Of a stretch of DNA of 64,000 nucleotides, positions 8,747-18,741 are shown piece after piece. A program made the translations under genes and the position numbers. The notes under the pieces are model-generated. The model ran no database searches and was not told where the DNA came from. It saw only the letters and a list, made by a program, of their open reading frames with translations. This stretch comes from Luteibacter aegosomatis (GTDB taxonomy: Bacteria > Pseudomonadota > Gammaproteobacteria > Xanthomonadales > Rhodanobacteraceae), in the NCBI RefSeq assembly GCF_023078455.1, contig NZ_CP095740.1, positions 558,001 to 622,000 on the forward strand, given 5' to 3'. Numbering within the stretch: the stretch's first letter is position 1; every line of letters starts with the position of its first letter.

Positions 8747-10318
8747 TCAGGCCGTCTGCGCCGTGGCGGGAATCGCATCGGGGCGGGACGGCCACATGCC
8801 CAGGCCGTCCGGTCCCTTGCGCGCGAACTTCACCATCAGATAACCGTCGACCACCGCCAGCGCGGTGTAGAACAGCACGAAGCCGCCGAGCGATATCCAT
8901 ACCTGGCCCGGGGTAAGCGAAGACGCTCCCAGGGCCGTCGGTAGCACGCCCTCGATGGCCCAGGGCTGGCGGCCGTATTCGGCGACGATCCAGCCCAGTT
9001 CCGCGGCCACCCAGGGCAGCGGCAGGCTCCACAGGGCCATCTTGAGGAAGCGGCGTCCTTCGAGGCGTCGCTTGCTGGCGCGCCAGAACGCATAAGCGAA
9101 CAGGCCGATGAACCACAGTCCGCAGGCGACCATGAGGCGAAACGACCAGAACAGCACGGGCACGTTGGGTATGGTGCTGTCGGCCGCCTTCTGGATGTCC
9201 TCGGGGGTGGCCTTGCGCGGATCGTCGATGAAGCGCTTGAGCAGCAACGCGTAGCCCATGTCCTTGTCGTGGGTGGCGAGGATGGCCTTTGCCTGGGCGT
9301 CGTCGCGGTTCTCACGCAACACCAGCATCGCATCGTAGGCCTTGATGCCGTCGGCGATGCGCACCTTCGCCTCGTCGACGAGGTCGGCGATGCCGAGGAT
9401 GGGCTGGTCGATGGAGCGCGTGCCCATCAGGCCCATGACCCAGGGAATCTTCACGGCCGCGTGCGTGGAGTGGCTCTTCACGTCCGGAAGGCCGAACAGC
9501 GTGAACGAGGCCGGCGCCGGTTCGGTCTCCCACATCGCCTCGATCGAAGCCATCTTCATTTTCTGGTTTTCCGAGACGGTGTAACCCGACTCGTCGCCGA
9601 GCACCACGACCGAGAGCGACGCGGCCAGGCCGAAGCTGGCGGCCACCGTCATCGAGCGCTTGGCGAAGTCGATGTTGCGCCCGCGCAGCAGGTACCACGC
9701 ACTGATCGAGAGCACGAACATCGCACCCATCGTGTAGCCGGCGCTCACCGTGTGCACGAACTTCGACTGCGCCACGGGATTGAAGATCACGTCGCTGAAG
9801 GAGGTGACCTCCATGCGCATCGTCTGCGCGTTGAACGCGGCGCCGACGGGGTTCTGCATCCATGCGTTGGCGATGAGGATCCAAAGGGCCGAGAGGCTGG
9901 TGGCCAGCGCGAGGAACCAGGTGGCGATCATGTGCTTCAGCGGCGAGATGCGTTCCCAGCCGAAGAAGAACACGCCCACGAGCGTGGCCTCGAGGAAGAA
10001 CGCCATCATCCCCTCGATGGCCAGCGGGGCGCCGAAGATGTCGCCCACGTAGTGCGAGTAATAGGCCCAGTTGGTGCCGAACTGGAATTCCATGGTGACG
10101 CCGGTGGCGACGCCCATGGCGAAGTTGATGCCGAACAGCACGCCCCAGAACTGGGTCATGCGCTTCCATATCTCGCGCCGCGTCATCACGTACACGCTTT
10201 CCATGATGGCGAGCATGAAGGCGAGGCCGAGCGTGAGCGGGACGAACAGGAAGTGATAGAGCGCGGTCAGCGCGAACTGCAGGCGCGAGAGGCCGACGAC
10301 ATCGGGGTCGACGATCAT
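8747..10318 (-). CDS. cydA: Cytochrome bd ubiquinol oxidase subunit I
   Basis: CydA carries haems b558, b595 and d and the quinol site. Its 523 residues match the E. coli protein. Key residues can be seen: His22 in [15 protein letters not shown] (haem ligand), the [12 protein letters not shown] helix with its Glu, His in [14 protein letters not shown], and Met in [11 protein letters not shown]. The [13 protein letters not shown] motif is typical of CydA. The start overlaps the cydP stop by 4 bp. Confidence 0.97.
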   Translation of the reverse strand: MIVDPDVVGLSRLQFALTALYHFLFVPLTLGLAFMLAIMESVYVMTRREIWKRMTQFWGVLFGINFAMGVATGVTMEFQFGTNWAYYSHYVGDIFGAPLAIEGMMAFFLEATLVGVFFFGWERISPLKHMIATWFLALATSLSALWILIANAWMQNPVGAAFNAQTMRMEVTSFSDVIFNPVAQSKFVHTVSAGYTMGAMFVLSISAWYLLRGRNIDFAKRSMTVAASFGLAASLSVVVLGDESGYTVSENQKMKMASIEAMWETEPAPASFTLFGLPDVKSHSTHAAVKIPWVMGLMGTRSIDQPILGIADLVDEAKVRIADGIKAYDAMLVLRENRDDAQAKAILATHDKDMGYALLLKRFIDDPRKATPEDIQKAADSTIPNVPVLFWSFRLMVACGLWFIGLFAYAFWRASKRRLEGRRFLKMALWSLPLPWVAAELGWIVAEYGRQPWAIEGVLPTALGASSLTPGQVWISLGGFVLFYTALAVVDGYLMVKFARKGPDGLGMWPSRPDAIPATAQTA

Positions 10319-10533
10319 GGCGAGGTTCCCTGGGTGGAGGCGGAAGCGGGCGCGAGCATCCGGTCGACGCCCGCGGGCGAAACGTCCGCGCGCGGGAGCG
10401 GCCGGATGGCCACGTACCAGATGAGCATGAGCAGGGCGAGCTTGGCGACGACGATGAAGGAGAGCTCGACCGCGAGCCTCTTGAGCGGCTTGTCGCGCCA
10501 GCGGCGTTTGGGTGAAGCGACGACGTCCGTCAT
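10315..10533 (-). CDS. cydP: Cytochrome bd small accessory subunit CydP
   Basis: The 72-residue protein has a basic N-terminus (SPKRRWRDKPLKRLAVEL), one transmembrane helix (SFIVVAKLALLMLIWYVAI), then a proline-rich periplasmic tail. Its position directly before cydA with an ATGA overlap, together with this layout, matches the family annotated as putative cytochrome oxidase small subunit CydP. Its role in the oxidase is not established. As first gene of the operon it should carry the promoter region upstream. Confidence 0.8.
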   Translation of the reverse strand: MTDVVASPKRRWRDKPLKRLAVELSFIVVAKLALLMLIWYVAIRPLPRADVSPAGVDRMLAPASASTQGTSP

Positions 10534-10866
10534 ACGTGCGATTCCGGCAAGTCCGAAAAATCCGTCGCCATCGTACGCTCTGCCTTCCCGGGGGCTGGCA
10601 TGACCGATTGTCGCAACGGGCTGACCGCGTATGCTTTGGTTTTCCCCTGACGCAGCCGAGCATACGCTCAGCGGGTCGCCGCGTGAATGCGTCTGACCTC
10701 GGTTTCGGCGACCGCCGTGGATCGGGTGATTCGCCTGCCAGTCCGTGGCACAAGGCGCTGGGTCCCTGCCTGCGCAGGGACGACGTGAGTCAAGAACCGC
10801 GTAACACGCACATCTGGCAGCTCGCCGTTCCTTCGCAGGCAGGAACCCAGCGGCTTTGGGCTTTTC
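10534..10866. other. Non-coding gap upstream of the cyd operon
   Basis: No credible gene is seen in these 333 bp between the start of cydP and the 3' end of pepQ. The part next to cydP must hold the cyd promoter, but I cannot name clear -35/-10 boxes or an FNR/Arc site. A 9-bp dyad (GCGTATGCT near 10627 and AGCATACGC near 10659) with a 23-bp spacer is present and could be an operator. The distal part is filled by a REP-like pair. Confidence 0.6.
10754..10855. repeat. REP-like inverted pair, family 1, copy 2
   Basis: The left half GGCGCTGGGTCCCTGCCTGC and its hairpin lie at 10754-10784. The inverted half, containing GCAGGCAGGAACCCAGCG, lies at about 10823-10852. Spacing and orientation match the other three pairs in this window. 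Confidence 0.85.
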
Positions 10867-12192
10867 TCACCCCAACAACGCAAACGCATCCCGCGTCAGG
10901 TTCTCCGGCTCGCCCGTGGTGCACACCACGTCGTCCTCGATGCGGATGCCGCCGTACTTGCGGAAGCGGTCCACCCTGGCCCAGTCGATATCGCCCGCGA
11001 ACGGCTTGTCCTTCAGCTCGGCCAGCAGCATGTCGATGAAATAGATGCCCGGCTCGATGGTGACCACCATGCCCGGCTCCAGCGTGCGGGTGAGGCGCAG
11101 GTACGGGTGGCCTTCGGGCTTGGGAATGGTGCCGCCGGTTTCCGACGCCTGGAAACCGGCGACGTCGTGCACCTGCATGCCGATGCCGTGGCCCAGGCCG
11201 TGCGGGAAGAATGCCGACGACACGCCCGATTCCACCGCGCTCTCGGGGCTCATGCGGATGAAGCCGTGCTCGCGAAGCACGCCGGCCAGCGCGTGGTGGG
11301 CGTGCACGTGCAGTTCCGGATAGCTCTGGCCCGCACGCACCTTCGCCACGAACGAACGCTCGGCGGCATCCACGCTGTCGATCAGGGCCTGGAATTCGGC
11401 GGCGTCCTTGCCCGCGTAGGTACGCGTGATGTCGCTGGCGTAGCCCGAGGCGCTGGCCCCCGCGTCGATCAGGAACGAACGACTCTCGGCCGGGGCGACG
11501 CGGTCGAAGTTCGTGTAGTGCAACACCGCGCCATGCTCGTTCGTGCAGACGATGCTGGCGTACGGCAGCTCGGCGTCGGTCTGGCCGACGGCGGCGAGGT
11601 AGGCCTGGTGGATGCCCAGCTCGCTCGCGCCCTCGCGGAACGCCTTCTCGGCCGCGCGATGGCCGCGCGTGCCGCGCCGGCTGGCCTCGCGCATCAGTTC
11701 CAGCTCGTAGGGCGTCTTGTAAGCGCGGTGGTAGTGCAGGTGGTCGACCACCGCCGGCGGATTGTTGGAGCAGACGTCCTTCAGGCCGCAGTGGGCGTCG
11801 CCGATGATGGCGCAGCGCGAGAGCATGGCGGGGAGCTCGGCGATGGCGTCGTCGGGCTTGCGCACCACCACGATGTCGAAGTGATCCACCCAGTAGCCGG
11901 TGGGCGCCTCGGGCACCACGTGCCAGTAATCGCGCGGCTGCAGGAATACCAGCTTGGGCTTCTCGCCCGGCGTGTACACCAGCCAGCTCCCCGGGGCATC
12001 GGTCAGCGGCAGCCAGTGCTTGAAATGGGGGTTCACGACGAACGGGTAATCCTGGTCGTCGAGGAACTTCGTGATCGGGCGGCCGGCCGGCACCACGAGA
12101 TGGTCGAAACCGCCACGCGCCAGCGCGGTGTCGGTGCGCTCGCGCAGGGTGGCGAGATGCTGGGGATAGAGCGCGGCCAGCGCGTCGTTCAT
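10867..12192 (-). CDS. pepQ: Xaa-Pro dipeptidase PepQ
   Basis: This M24-family prolidase hydrolyses dipeptides with C-terminal proline. It is 441 residues from MNDALAALYPQHLATL; an upstream in-frame ATG at 12243 gives an unlikely leader. Metal ligands are visible: Asp in FLIDAGASASGYASDITRTY, His in FPHGLGHGIGMQVHDVAG, and Glu in VVTIEPGIYFID and GGIRIEDDVV. The length and N-terminal FVVNPHFKHWLPL block fit bacterial PepQ rather than PepP. It is apparently monocistronic. Confidence 0.95.
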   Translation of the reverse strand: MNDALAALYPQHLATLRERTDTALARGGFDHLVVPAGRPITKFLDDQDYPFVVNPHFKHWLPLTDAPGSWLVYTPGEKPKLVFLQPRDYWHVVPEAPTGYWVDHFDIVVVRKPDDAIAELPAMLSRCAIIGDAHCGLKDVCSNNPPAVVDHLHYHRAYKTPYELELMREASRRGTRGHRAAEKAFREGASELGIHQAYLAAVGQTDAELPYASIVCTNEHGAVLHYTNFDRVAPAESRSFLIDAGASASGYASDITRTYAGKDAAEFQALIDSVDAAERSFVAKVRAGQSYPELHVHAHHALAGVLREHGFIRMSPESAVESGVSSAFFPHGLGHGIGMQVHDVAGFQASETGGTIPKPEGHPYLRLTRTLEPGMVVTIEPGIYFIDMLLAELKDKPFAGDIDWARVDRFRKYGGIRIEDDVVCTTGEPENLTRDAFALLG

Positions 12193-12294
12193 CGGTGTTC
12201 TCCGGGATCGGGGTGTGCGGGGAAACGCCAATGGTGCGCCCATGCGTGGCCTTCGCCAACCCCGGTCGAGCCGCCCGCCGAAAGGCCGCGAGGG

Positions 12295-12900
12295 TCAGGC
12301 CCTTGCGAAGACGACCATGTAATCCGCCGCGAGATCGCCCAGCCGATGGCGCAACAGCGTGGCCCGGTGGTCGTCCCTGCCGGTCAGGCTGAGCATGTGC
12401 GCGCCATACAACGTGATGGCGAAATGCCCCACCGCGAAATCGTGGTTCGGCGAGCGCCACTGCACCAGGGGTGTCCAGTTCGCGCAGGAGGGACAGGCCA
12501 CGTAAGCCGAATCCGAGCCGTCGGACCAGATCGCCAGCGCTTCCTCGAGGGCGTCGCTGCCTTCTTCGCCGGGCGAGAGCTCGGCGCGGCAATCGGGGCA
12601 GCGGATGGTGAAGCCGCGGTCGTAGCGACTGAAGATGCCGTTCTCGGGGCCGCCTTCCACCAGATGCGAGCCGTCGGGGCCATCGACCCAGCGGTGCCCG
12701 CTGGCGTGCAGCCCGATGGCGAGGACGCCGGTGTCGTGGCGCAGCTGTTCGTCGGTCACGCGGAAGCGTGCCTCGGCGCCGTGCGCGTGCGGGCCGATGG
12801 TGCCGTCGCCGACCAGGCGCAGGTAGAGGGCCGTGGCGGCGGCAGCGGCGTCGTCGCGCTCGAGGCGGGAATCGACCAGGATCGTGGTGGCGTCGCTCAT
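12295..12900 (-). CDS. Hypothetical zinc-ribbon-like protein
   Basis: The 201-residue protein starts MSDATTILVDSRLERDD. It has no signal peptide or membrane helix. The middle contains two CxxC knuckles, RCPDC and ACPSC, about 45 residues apart, suggesting one structural zinc ribbon interrupted by an acidic insert (ELSPGEEGSDALEEALAIW). The C-terminal part has a LTGRDDHRATLLRHRLGDL helix. I do not recognise the family. It precedes nothing obvious in the same operon except the REP-free gap before pepQ; the PilZ gene is 58 bp upstream on the same strand, so co-transcription with PilZ and DUF1631 is possible. Confidence 0.75.
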   Translation of the reverse strand: MSDATTILVDSRLERDDAAAAATALYLRLVGDGTIGPHAHGAEARFRVTDEQLRHDTGVLAIGLHASGHRWVDGPDGSHLVEGGPENGIFSRYDRGFTIRCPDCRAELSPGEEGSDALEEALAIWSDGSDSAYVACPSCANWTPLVQWRSPNHDFAVGHFAITLYGAHMLSLTGRDDHRATLLRHRLGDLAADYMVVFARA

Positions 12901-12958
12901 GAGGACGGATGGTGATCCTCGGTGCGGCAGGTCGTAAAGCATGTTCGATGGTCTCCGT

Positions 12959-13306
12959 TCAGTCCGGATGCGGTCCGACCCACTGGTCGATGAGGTGGAT
13001 GTCGTCGTCGCTCGCCGCCACGAGGCGGTAACCGCTCCAGAACTGGCCCGCGAGAGCCGCCGGCTCATGCCATTGCTCCTGGATGCCGATCTCGATCCGG
13101 CGCTCGTGGCCGGCCGTATCGGGCAGGGTGAAAACCACCTGGCGGACGAGGCCGGCGAGCGGCGCGCCTGCGCCGATCAGCATCAGACCGCCCACCGACA
13201 GGTTGCCCAACTGCCCCACGACCTGGTCACGGAACACGTCCATGACGGGGATGGGCAAGGTGGCGCGCTTGCGTGGGGCGCGGCGTTGTTCGTTGGGCGT
13301 GGTCAT
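12959..13306 (-). CDS. PilZ-domain protein (c-di-GMP receptor candidate)
   Basis: The 115-residue protein starts MTTPNEQRRAPRKR. The PilZ cyclic-di-GMP motifs are both there: an arginine-rich RRAPRKR at the N-terminus and NLSVGGLMLIG, matching (D/N)xSxxG. The rest is a single beta-barrel domain, so it is probably a stand-alone adaptor that responds to c-di-GMP by protein contact. It overlaps the upstream DUF1631-like gene by 4 bp, which suggests a partnership. Confidence 0.85.
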   Translation of the reverse strand: MTTPNEQRRAPRKRATLPIPVMDVFRDQVVGQLGNLSVGGLMLIGAGAPLAGLVRQVVFTLPDTAGHERRIEIGIQEQWHEPAALAGQFWSGYRLVAASDDDIHLIDQWVGPHPD

Positions 13307-15468
13307 CCGTGCCCCGCCTGGCGTCCGCCGTCGTCGGTGCCGCGATCGCGGCGCAGGTTGCGGGTAACCGCGCGCCAGGCGCGATCGATCATCGACAGGC
13401 GTTGCTCTTTCCATTCCCAGGCCTCACCCGCGGCGATGAGGCCGGCGAGGCGGGTCAGGTCGATGTCCTCGATGCGGGTGCCGCGTGCCGTCACGAACAG
13501 GCAATGGCCCGTGGCGGGCGAGAACCAGGCCAGCTTGCGTCGCGCCGTGCCGCCGTCCGCCTTGCGGAATTCGAACCACGTGCCGAACCGCAATTGCGCG
13601 AATCCCGCATGGATGGCCCGTGCCGCGGGATCCAGGGGCGTCGGTTCGACCGTCGGACGGGGTTCGCCGTGGGCGGTGCCTTCGCCCAATCGCGGACGCT
13701 GCTTGAGGCGCAATGCCACGTCGGTGGCCGTCGGCGCGGCGTCGCTTTCCGGTCCGTCGAACACGCCTGCCGCCACCTGGGAGGCTTCGACCGGGTGCAT
13801 GCCGAGGTGTTCGAGACCGCGCTCGATGTCCTGGCGCAACTTGGCCATGTCGCCGACCGGACGGCGGCCGAGCAGTTGATCGGTGACGCCGAGGCACTGC
13901 AGGAACGCCTCGCCGTTCTCGCCGCCGCGCAGGATGTGCAGGGCGAGCACGTCGGCCCAGGTGCGCTCGAGCAGGATGCGCAGCACCCCGCGCGTGGCGG
14001 GCTGGCCGACCAGTCGCTCGTTCATGAGTTCGGCGGCGCGTCGGCGTGCGCGCTCGAGCTTGTCGCGGCCGTCCATCGCCTCGATCTGGCGGCGCTCCGC
14101 CACGTGCGCCTTGCGGGCGAGATGGGCGATCTGCCGCTCGATGCCGGCACGCCACGCCGGGTCCACCACCTGGGCCTGGCTCGCCTCGAGCACGACGCGC
14201 TCGAGGTGGTCGAGCAGGGCCGCGTCAGGTTCTCCGTCGGCGGGATCCAACCACGTACGGGCAGCCTCGCCGACGGTTTCCAGCAGCGCGCGGGCGGGAT
14301 GCGATGGCTCGTCGAAGAAACCGCGATCGTTCATCGCCGCGCGCAGCATCGGCCATTGCAGCCCGCCCAGCAGCGATCGTCCCCGGCCGACCGCGCCGAG
14401 TTCGCCGGCCAGGCTTTCGAAGAGCATGGCGGTGAGGGTGACCGTGTCGTCCTGTTCGGCCGTGAGTTCCGCCGGCGGCGAGCCGCGCGGACGGCCACGC
14501 TCGAGTTGCGCCACCAGTTCTTCGCGTAACGCATGGGCGCTGCGGATCTCTCGCCGGGCGGCATCGGTCACGTCGGCGACGTGGCCTTGCAAGGCGTGCA
14601 GCGCGGTCTGCAATTCCTGGTCGCTCGCCAGCCGTGGTGCCGGGCCCGTGCCGCGGACGTGTCCCGCGCGTCCGGCGAGCAACGCGCGCAGGCCTTCGAG
14701 CACGCCGATATGGCCTTCGGTGGTGCGCGTGTCCGGCGACGCGGCCGGTTCGCGCGGCGTGACCGGATGGCTCAGCCGCACGTTGGGAAACACGCGAAAC
14801 CCCGGGAGGATGCCGTGCGTGCGGTAATGATCGTTGAGCGCGGTGTAGAAGGTATCCACCGGCGCGAAGACGTGCGCATCCACCGCCTTGAAGAGGAGGA
14901 GCACGTGCGCCGGCTCCAGCGATATCGGTCGCGCGGCGTCTTCCAGCGCGGCGGCGAGCACGCGCGGGCCCACCGGCAGGACGTCGGCTTCCAGCGGCGC
15001 GCTGCCGGCCAACACCGCCATGCGGTAACCCAGCTCGAAGAGGTTGGCGGCACTGCGCGATTCCGCGCGGGCGGCCATGCTCGCCAATGCGTCCGTGCGC
15101 TCCTGTTCGCCCGGATCGACCAGGCTCAGGGCCGCATGGCCGCCGTCGGACGGCTCGCGTGGGAGCGATTCGCCGAAATGGCGAAAACGCTGGGTGAGGA
15201 AGGCGGCGAAACGATGGCGAAAACCGGCGCCTTCGCGCTCGGCGATGGCGCGGCCATCGAAGCACGCCTGTTGCTCGAGCGGGTTGCGACTGCTTTCGGC
15301 GGCGGCGAACAGGCGGCCGTCGAGATCGCGCAAGGCATGGCGCAGCGGCGCGTCGAGCCAAGTGAGGCACAGCGACAGCCCTTGCTGCGCTTCGCGTTCG
15401 GCACGCGGCGAGAGGGGGACGGGATGCGTACCCATCCGGCCTTGCGACGGCGGCGTGCCTGGATTCAT
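13303..15468 (-). CDS. DUF1631-family protein
   Basis: The 721-residue cytoplasmic protein is largely helical with no membrane segment. The region RGVLRILLERTWADVLALHILRGGENG and the terminal WFEFRKADGGTARRKLAWFSP...GHCLFVTARG resemble DUF1631 proteins of gamma- and betaproteobacteria; the C-terminal part has the look of a PilZ-like barrel. The function of the family is unknown. The start at 15468 is supported by an upstream GGAGGA. It is translationally coupled to a PilZ gene, so a c-di-GMP-linked function is plausible but unproven. Confidence 0.75.
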   Translation of the reverse strand: MNPGTPPSQGRMGTHPVPLSPRAEREAQQGLSLCLTWLDAPLRHALRDLDGRLFAAAESSRNPLEQQACFDGRAIAEREGAGFRHRFAAFLTQRFRHFGESLPREPSDGGHAALSLVDPGEQERTDALASMAARAESRSAANLFELGYRMAVLAGSAPLEADVLPVGPRVLAAALEDAARPISLEPAHVLLLFKAVDAHVFAPVDTFYTALNDHYRTHGILPGFRVFPNVRLSHPVTPREPAASPDTRTTEGHIGVLEGLRALLAGRAGHVRGTGPAPRLASDQELQTALHALQGHVADVTDAARREIRSAHALREELVAQLERGRPRGSPPAELTAEQDDTVTLTAMLFESLAGELGAVGRGRSLLGGLQWPMLRAAMNDRGFFDEPSHPARALLETVGEAARTWLDPADGEPDAALLDHLERVVLEASQAQVVDPAWRAGIERQIAHLARKAHVAERRQIEAMDGRDKLERARRRAAELMNERLVGQPATRGVLRILLERTWADVLALHILRGGENGEAFLQCLGVTDQLLGRRPVGDMAKLRQDIERGLEHLGMHPVEASQVAAGVFDGPESDAAPTATDVALRLKQRPRLGEGTAHGEPRPTVEPTPLDPAARAIHAGFAQLRFGTWFEFRKADGGTARRKLAWFSPATGHCLFVTARGTRIEDIDLTRLAGLIAAGEAWEWKEQRLSMIDRAWRAVTRNLRRDRGTDDGGRQAGHG

Positions 15469-15591
15469 CGATGATGGGTCCTCCCCTAACCCCGGATCGA
15501 GTGTAGGAGGCGCCGCGTGTGCCCCGCCAGCCGCCGGACGGTGGGATTTCGGCTAGGGCGAATGGCCTAGGCGGGGCTTGCCGCGATGGCC

Positions 15592-15668
15592 ATCGTGGAC
15601 AGGGTCCGCTCCCACCCTCCGGTTAGGAGGGCTTGCTACCGGAGGGTAGGAGCGGACCCTGTCCGCGA
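15592..15668. repeat. REP-like family 2, copy 2
   Basis: The element is a palindrome of 77 bp with outer arms GGACAGGGTCCGCTCC and its complement, and an inner CTCCGGTTAG / CTACCGGAGG part. It lies between the 3' end of hemW and the start of the DUF1631 gene. The left end reads ATCGTGGACA, one base off the other copies. Confidence 0.87.
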
Positions 15669-15679
15669 AACCGACGGAG

Positions 15680-16837
15680 CTAATCCATGAAGGCTTCGAT
15701 GACGTCGTTCAGGAAACGCTGTCCCCGTTCCGTCGTGCGCAGCGTCGCCGGATCGTCCACCACCCATCCCTTGGCGATGCAGGCGGTCATGGCGGGCGCG
15801 ATACGCTCCAGCCCCAACCCCGTCCGCTCGGTGAAATCCCCCATCGGCACGCCGTCGATCAACCGCAGCGCATTCAGCATGTACTCGAACGGCAGGTCGG
15901 CCGCCTCGATGCGACTGTCGCCGCCGATGCGCGACGACTGGCCCGCCTGGGCCAGGAACGCGGCCGGCAGGCGCGTCTTCCAGCGCCGCCGTACGCCGTC
16001 GGCGTCGCTGATCTTCCCGTGGGCACCCGCGCCGATGCCCAGGTAGTCGCCGAAACGCCAGTAATTGAGGTTGTGTTCGCAGCGCCGGCCGGCCAGCGCG
16101 TACGCCGATACCTCGTATTGTCCGTAACCGGCCTCGGCCAGCCGCGCCTGGCAGGCTTCCTGGATGGCCCAGGCCGAGTCGTCGTCGGGCAGCGGCGGCG
16201 GATTGGCCGCGAACGCCGTGTTCGGTTCCAGGGTGAGCTGGTAATGCGATACGTGCGTCGGTGCGAGCGCCACGGCCTGCTCGACATCGGCGATGGCGCC
16301 CTCGAGCGTCTGCGTGGGCAGCGCGTACATCAGGTCGATGTTGATGTTGTCGATGCCGGCGTCCTGCGCCTGGCGTACGGCATCGGCCGCCTCGTGCGCG
16401 GAATGGATGCGGCCCAGCCGGTGCAGCTTGTCGTTGTCGAAGCTCTGCACGCCGAAGGAGATGCGATTGACCCCGGCGGCGAGGTAGCCGTCGAAACGGC
16501 CGTGTTCGACCGTGCCCGGATTGGTTTCCAGCGTGATTTCCGCACCGCTTTGGAAAGGCAGCCGTTCGCGCGCGCCGTCGAGGAAGCGGCCGACGAGTTC
16601 GGGCGAGAACAGGCTCGGCGTGCCGCCGCCGAAGAACACGCTGCGGATGGCGCGGCCATGGATCGCCTCGCTGAAATCCCGAAGGTCGCCGTCGAGGTCG
16701 GCGAGCAAGGCATCCACATAGGCCGCGTAGTCGGGCGTGCCGCGCACGCCATGCGAGTTGAAGTCGCAGTACGGGCATTTGCGCACGCACCAGGGCATGT
16801 GCACGTACAGCGACAGCGGCGGCGGGACCAGGCTCAT
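15680..16837 (-). CDS. hemW: Radical SAM heme chaperone HemW
   Basis: HemW-family proteins resemble oxygen-independent coproporphyrinogen oxidase HemN but act as haem chaperones. The 385-residue product starts MSLVPPPLSLYVHMPWCVRK; the radical SAM cluster motif is CVRKCPYC (CxxxCxxC). Other blocks are FGGGTPSLFSP, TLETNPGTVE and GVQSFDNDKLHRLGRIH. It lacks the extra N-terminal Cys typical of true HemN. The start overlaps the rdgB stop by 4 bp, placing it last in the rph-GNAT-rdgB-hemW operon. Confidence 0.93.
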   Translation of the reverse strand: MSLVPPPLSLYVHMPWCVRKCPYCDFNSHGVRGTPDYAAYVDALLADLDGDLRDFSEAIHGRAIRSVFFGGGTPSLFSPELVGRFLDGARERLPFQSGAEITLETNPGTVEHGRFDGYLAAGVNRISFGVQSFDNDKLHRLGRIHSAHEAADAVRQAQDAGIDNINIDLMYALPTQTLEGAIADVEQAVALAPTHVSHYQLTLEPNTAFAANPPPLPDDDSAWAIQEACQARLAEAGYGQYEVSAYALAGRRCEHNLNYWRFGDYLGIGAGAHGKISDADGVRRRWKTRLPAAFLAQAGQSSRIGGDSRIEAADLPFEYMLNALRLIDGVPMGDFTERTGLGLERIAPAMTACIAKGWVVDDPATLRTTERGQRFLNDVIEAFMD

Positions 16838-17430
16838 GCCAGTTCGGACAGGCGCGCCTTCAGCACGGCCAGCGCCTGGCCGCGATGGCTCAGGCGGTTT
16901 TTCAGTTCGGCGTCGAGTTCGCCCGCGCCGAGCTCGGAGCCGTCGGGCAGGAACAGCGGGTCGTAACCGAAGCCGCCCGTGCCACGCGGCGCCTCGAGGA
17001 TGCGGCCTTGCCAGCGCCCTTCGGCGATCAGCGGCGCCGGATCGTCGGCATGGCGTAGCCATACGAGCACCGCGATGAAATAAGCCGTGCGTTTCTCCGC
17101 CGGCACGCCGTCGAGTTCGCGCAGCAGCTTCGCGTTGTTGGCGGCGTTATCGCCGTGCACGCCCGCGTAGCGCGCGGCGTACAGGCCCGGCGCACCGCCG
17201 AGCGCATCGACGCAGATGCCCGAATCGTCGGCCAGCGCGGGCAGGCCGGTGGCACGCGCGGCGTGGCGCGCCTTGATGAGGGCGTTCTCGACGAAGGTGA
17301 GGCCGGTCTCGTCGGCGTCGCCCACGCCCAACGCCGTCTGCGGCACCAGTTCGATGTCGCTGCCGGCCAGCAGTTGCCTCAGTTCGGCCACCTTGCCGGC
17401 GTTGCCCGAGGCCAGGACGATGCGCATCAC
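16834..17430 (-). CDS. rdgB: Non-canonical purine NTP pyrophosphatase (RdgB/HAM1)
   Basis: The enzyme hydrolyses dITP, ITP and XTP to monophosphates, keeping deaminated purines out of DNA and RNA. The 198-residue protein has the family signatures: VLASGNAGKVAELRQLL at the start, ALADDSGICVDALGGAPGLYAARYAG in the centre, and GFGYDPLFLPDG and LSHRGQALAVL near the end. It overlaps both the GNAT gene upstream and hemW downstream by 4 bp. Confidence 0.96.
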   Translation of the reverse strand: MMRIVLASGNAGKVAELRQLLAGSDIELVPQTALGVGDADETGLTFVENALIKARHAARATGLPALADDSGICVDALGGAPGLYAARYAGVHGDNAANNAKLLRELDGVPAEKRTAYFIAVLVWLRHADDPAPLIAEGRWQGRILEAPRGTGGFGYDPLFLPDGSELGAGELDAELKNRLSHRGQALAVLKARLSELA

Positions 17431-17936
17431 GCGCCCTCCGAGAATTCCGGCGCGTAGTCGACGCGGCCGCGATAGCCGGCGAGTCCGTCGATGGTCAGCG
17501 GCAGCACCTGGAAGGCGTTGCCGCCTTCGAACGCGTCGCGGAGATCGTGAGCCGACGCCTTCTGGAAACCGAAGCCGGCGTAGTAGGCCGGCGACCCCAG
17601 CACGAACACGGCGCGCGCGTCGGCGACGAAGCAGGCGCCGATGCCTTCTTCGATGAGCTCGTGGCCGACGCCCCGGCGCTGGTGGTCGGGATGCACGGCG
17701 ACCGGCGCGAGGCCCAGCGCCTTGCCGTCGTCGCCCTGCTCGATGGTCACGGGCGAAAACAGCACGTGGCCGATCACCGCGTCGTCCTCGTCCACCGCCA
17801 CCAGCGACACGCTGGCCTTGCCCGCCTCGACCAGCCGCCGCACCAGGCCGCCTTCCGCCGGGCGGCCGAAGGCGGCTTCGTGGACGGCGACGATGGCGTC
17901 GAGGTCGTCCGCGGTGGCGGCGCGTACGTCGCTCAT
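17427..17936 (-). CDS. GNAT-family N-acetyltransferase
   Basis: The 169-residue protein starts [20 protein letters not shown]. The acetyl-CoA pyrophosphate loop is visible as [19 protein letters not shown], and [11 protein letters not shown] follows as in the YhbS-like group of GNAT proteins. The substrate is unknown. It overlaps rph and rdgB by 4 bp on each side, so it is firmly part of this operon. Confidence 0.88.
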   Translation of the reverse strand: MSDVRAATADDLDAIVAVHEAAFGRPAEGGLVRRLVEAGKASVSLVAVDEDDAVIGHVLFSPVTIEQGDDGKALGLAPVAVHPDHQRRGVGHELIEEGIGACFVADARAVFVLGSPAYYAGFGFQKASAHDLRDAFEGGNAFQVLPLTIDGLAGYRGRVDYAPEFSEGA

Positions 17937-18664
17937 GCGCCGATACCCAAGGAGGCGCGCTGCGCGGCCACGAGTTCGTCGATGCCCTTGGCGGCGAGTT
18001 CGAGCATGGCGTTCATCTCGTCGCGGCGGAAGGCGTGGCCCTCGGCCGTACCCTGCACTTCGATGAAGCCGCCGCCGTCGTTCATCACCACGTTCATGTC
18101 GGTGTCGCAGTTCGAATCCTCGGCATAGTCGAGGTCGAGCACCGGCACGCCCTTGTAGACGCCCACCGATACCGCGGCCACCGCGCCGAGGATGGGATTG
18201 CGCTTGACCAGCTTGCGTTCGGTGAGGGTGGCCACGGCATCGACCAGCGCCACGTAGGCGCCGGTGATGGCGGCCGTGCGCGTGCCGCCGTCGGCCTGGA
18301 TCACGTCGCAGTCGAGGGTGATCACGCGCTCGCCCAGGGCGGCGCGATCGACGCAGGCGCGCAGCGAGCGGCCGATGAGGCGCTGGATTTCCATCGTGCG
18401 GCCACCCTGGCCGCCGCGCGCCGCCTCGCGCTGGGTGCGATCGCTGGTGGCGCGGGGCAGCATGCCGTATTCGGCCGTGACCCAGCCCTCGCCCTTGCCG
18501 CGCAGCCACGGCGGCACGCGCTCTTCGACCGAGGCGGTGCAGAGCACGCGGGTATCGCCGAAGCTCACCAGGACGGAGCCCTCGGCGTGGCGGGTGTAAT
18601 GGCGTTCGATGCTGACGGTGCGCAACTGGTCGGCGGCACGGCCGCTCGGACGGGAGAAAGACAT
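17933..18664 (-). CDS. rph: Ribonuclease PH
   Basis: RNase PH is a phosphate-dependent 3'-5' exoribonuclease that trims tRNA 3' ends. The 243-residue protein has the standard motifs: [58 protein letters not shown], and [18 protein letters not shown]. It is the first gene of a four-gene operon and is divergent from yicC, with only 77 bp between the two starts. Confidence 0.97.
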   Translation of the reverse strand: MSFSRPSGRAADQLRTVSIERHYTRHAEGSVLVSFGDTRVLCTASVEERVPPWLRGKGEGWVTAEYGMLPRATSDRTQREAARGGQGGRTMEIQRLIGRSLRACVDRAALGERVITLDCDVIQADGGTRTAAITGAYVALVDAVATLTERKLVKRNPILGAVAAVSVGVYKGVPVLDLDYAEDSNCDTDMNVVMNDGGGFIEVQGTAEGHAFRRDEMNAMLELAAKGIDELVAAQRASLGIGA

Positions 18665-18741
18665 GGGCAGGCCTGATTTGGGCGCGGGCGGTGGGTCAGT
18701 TTACCATTGCCCCCCTTGTTTCCGCGCGAGCGATGCCTCCC

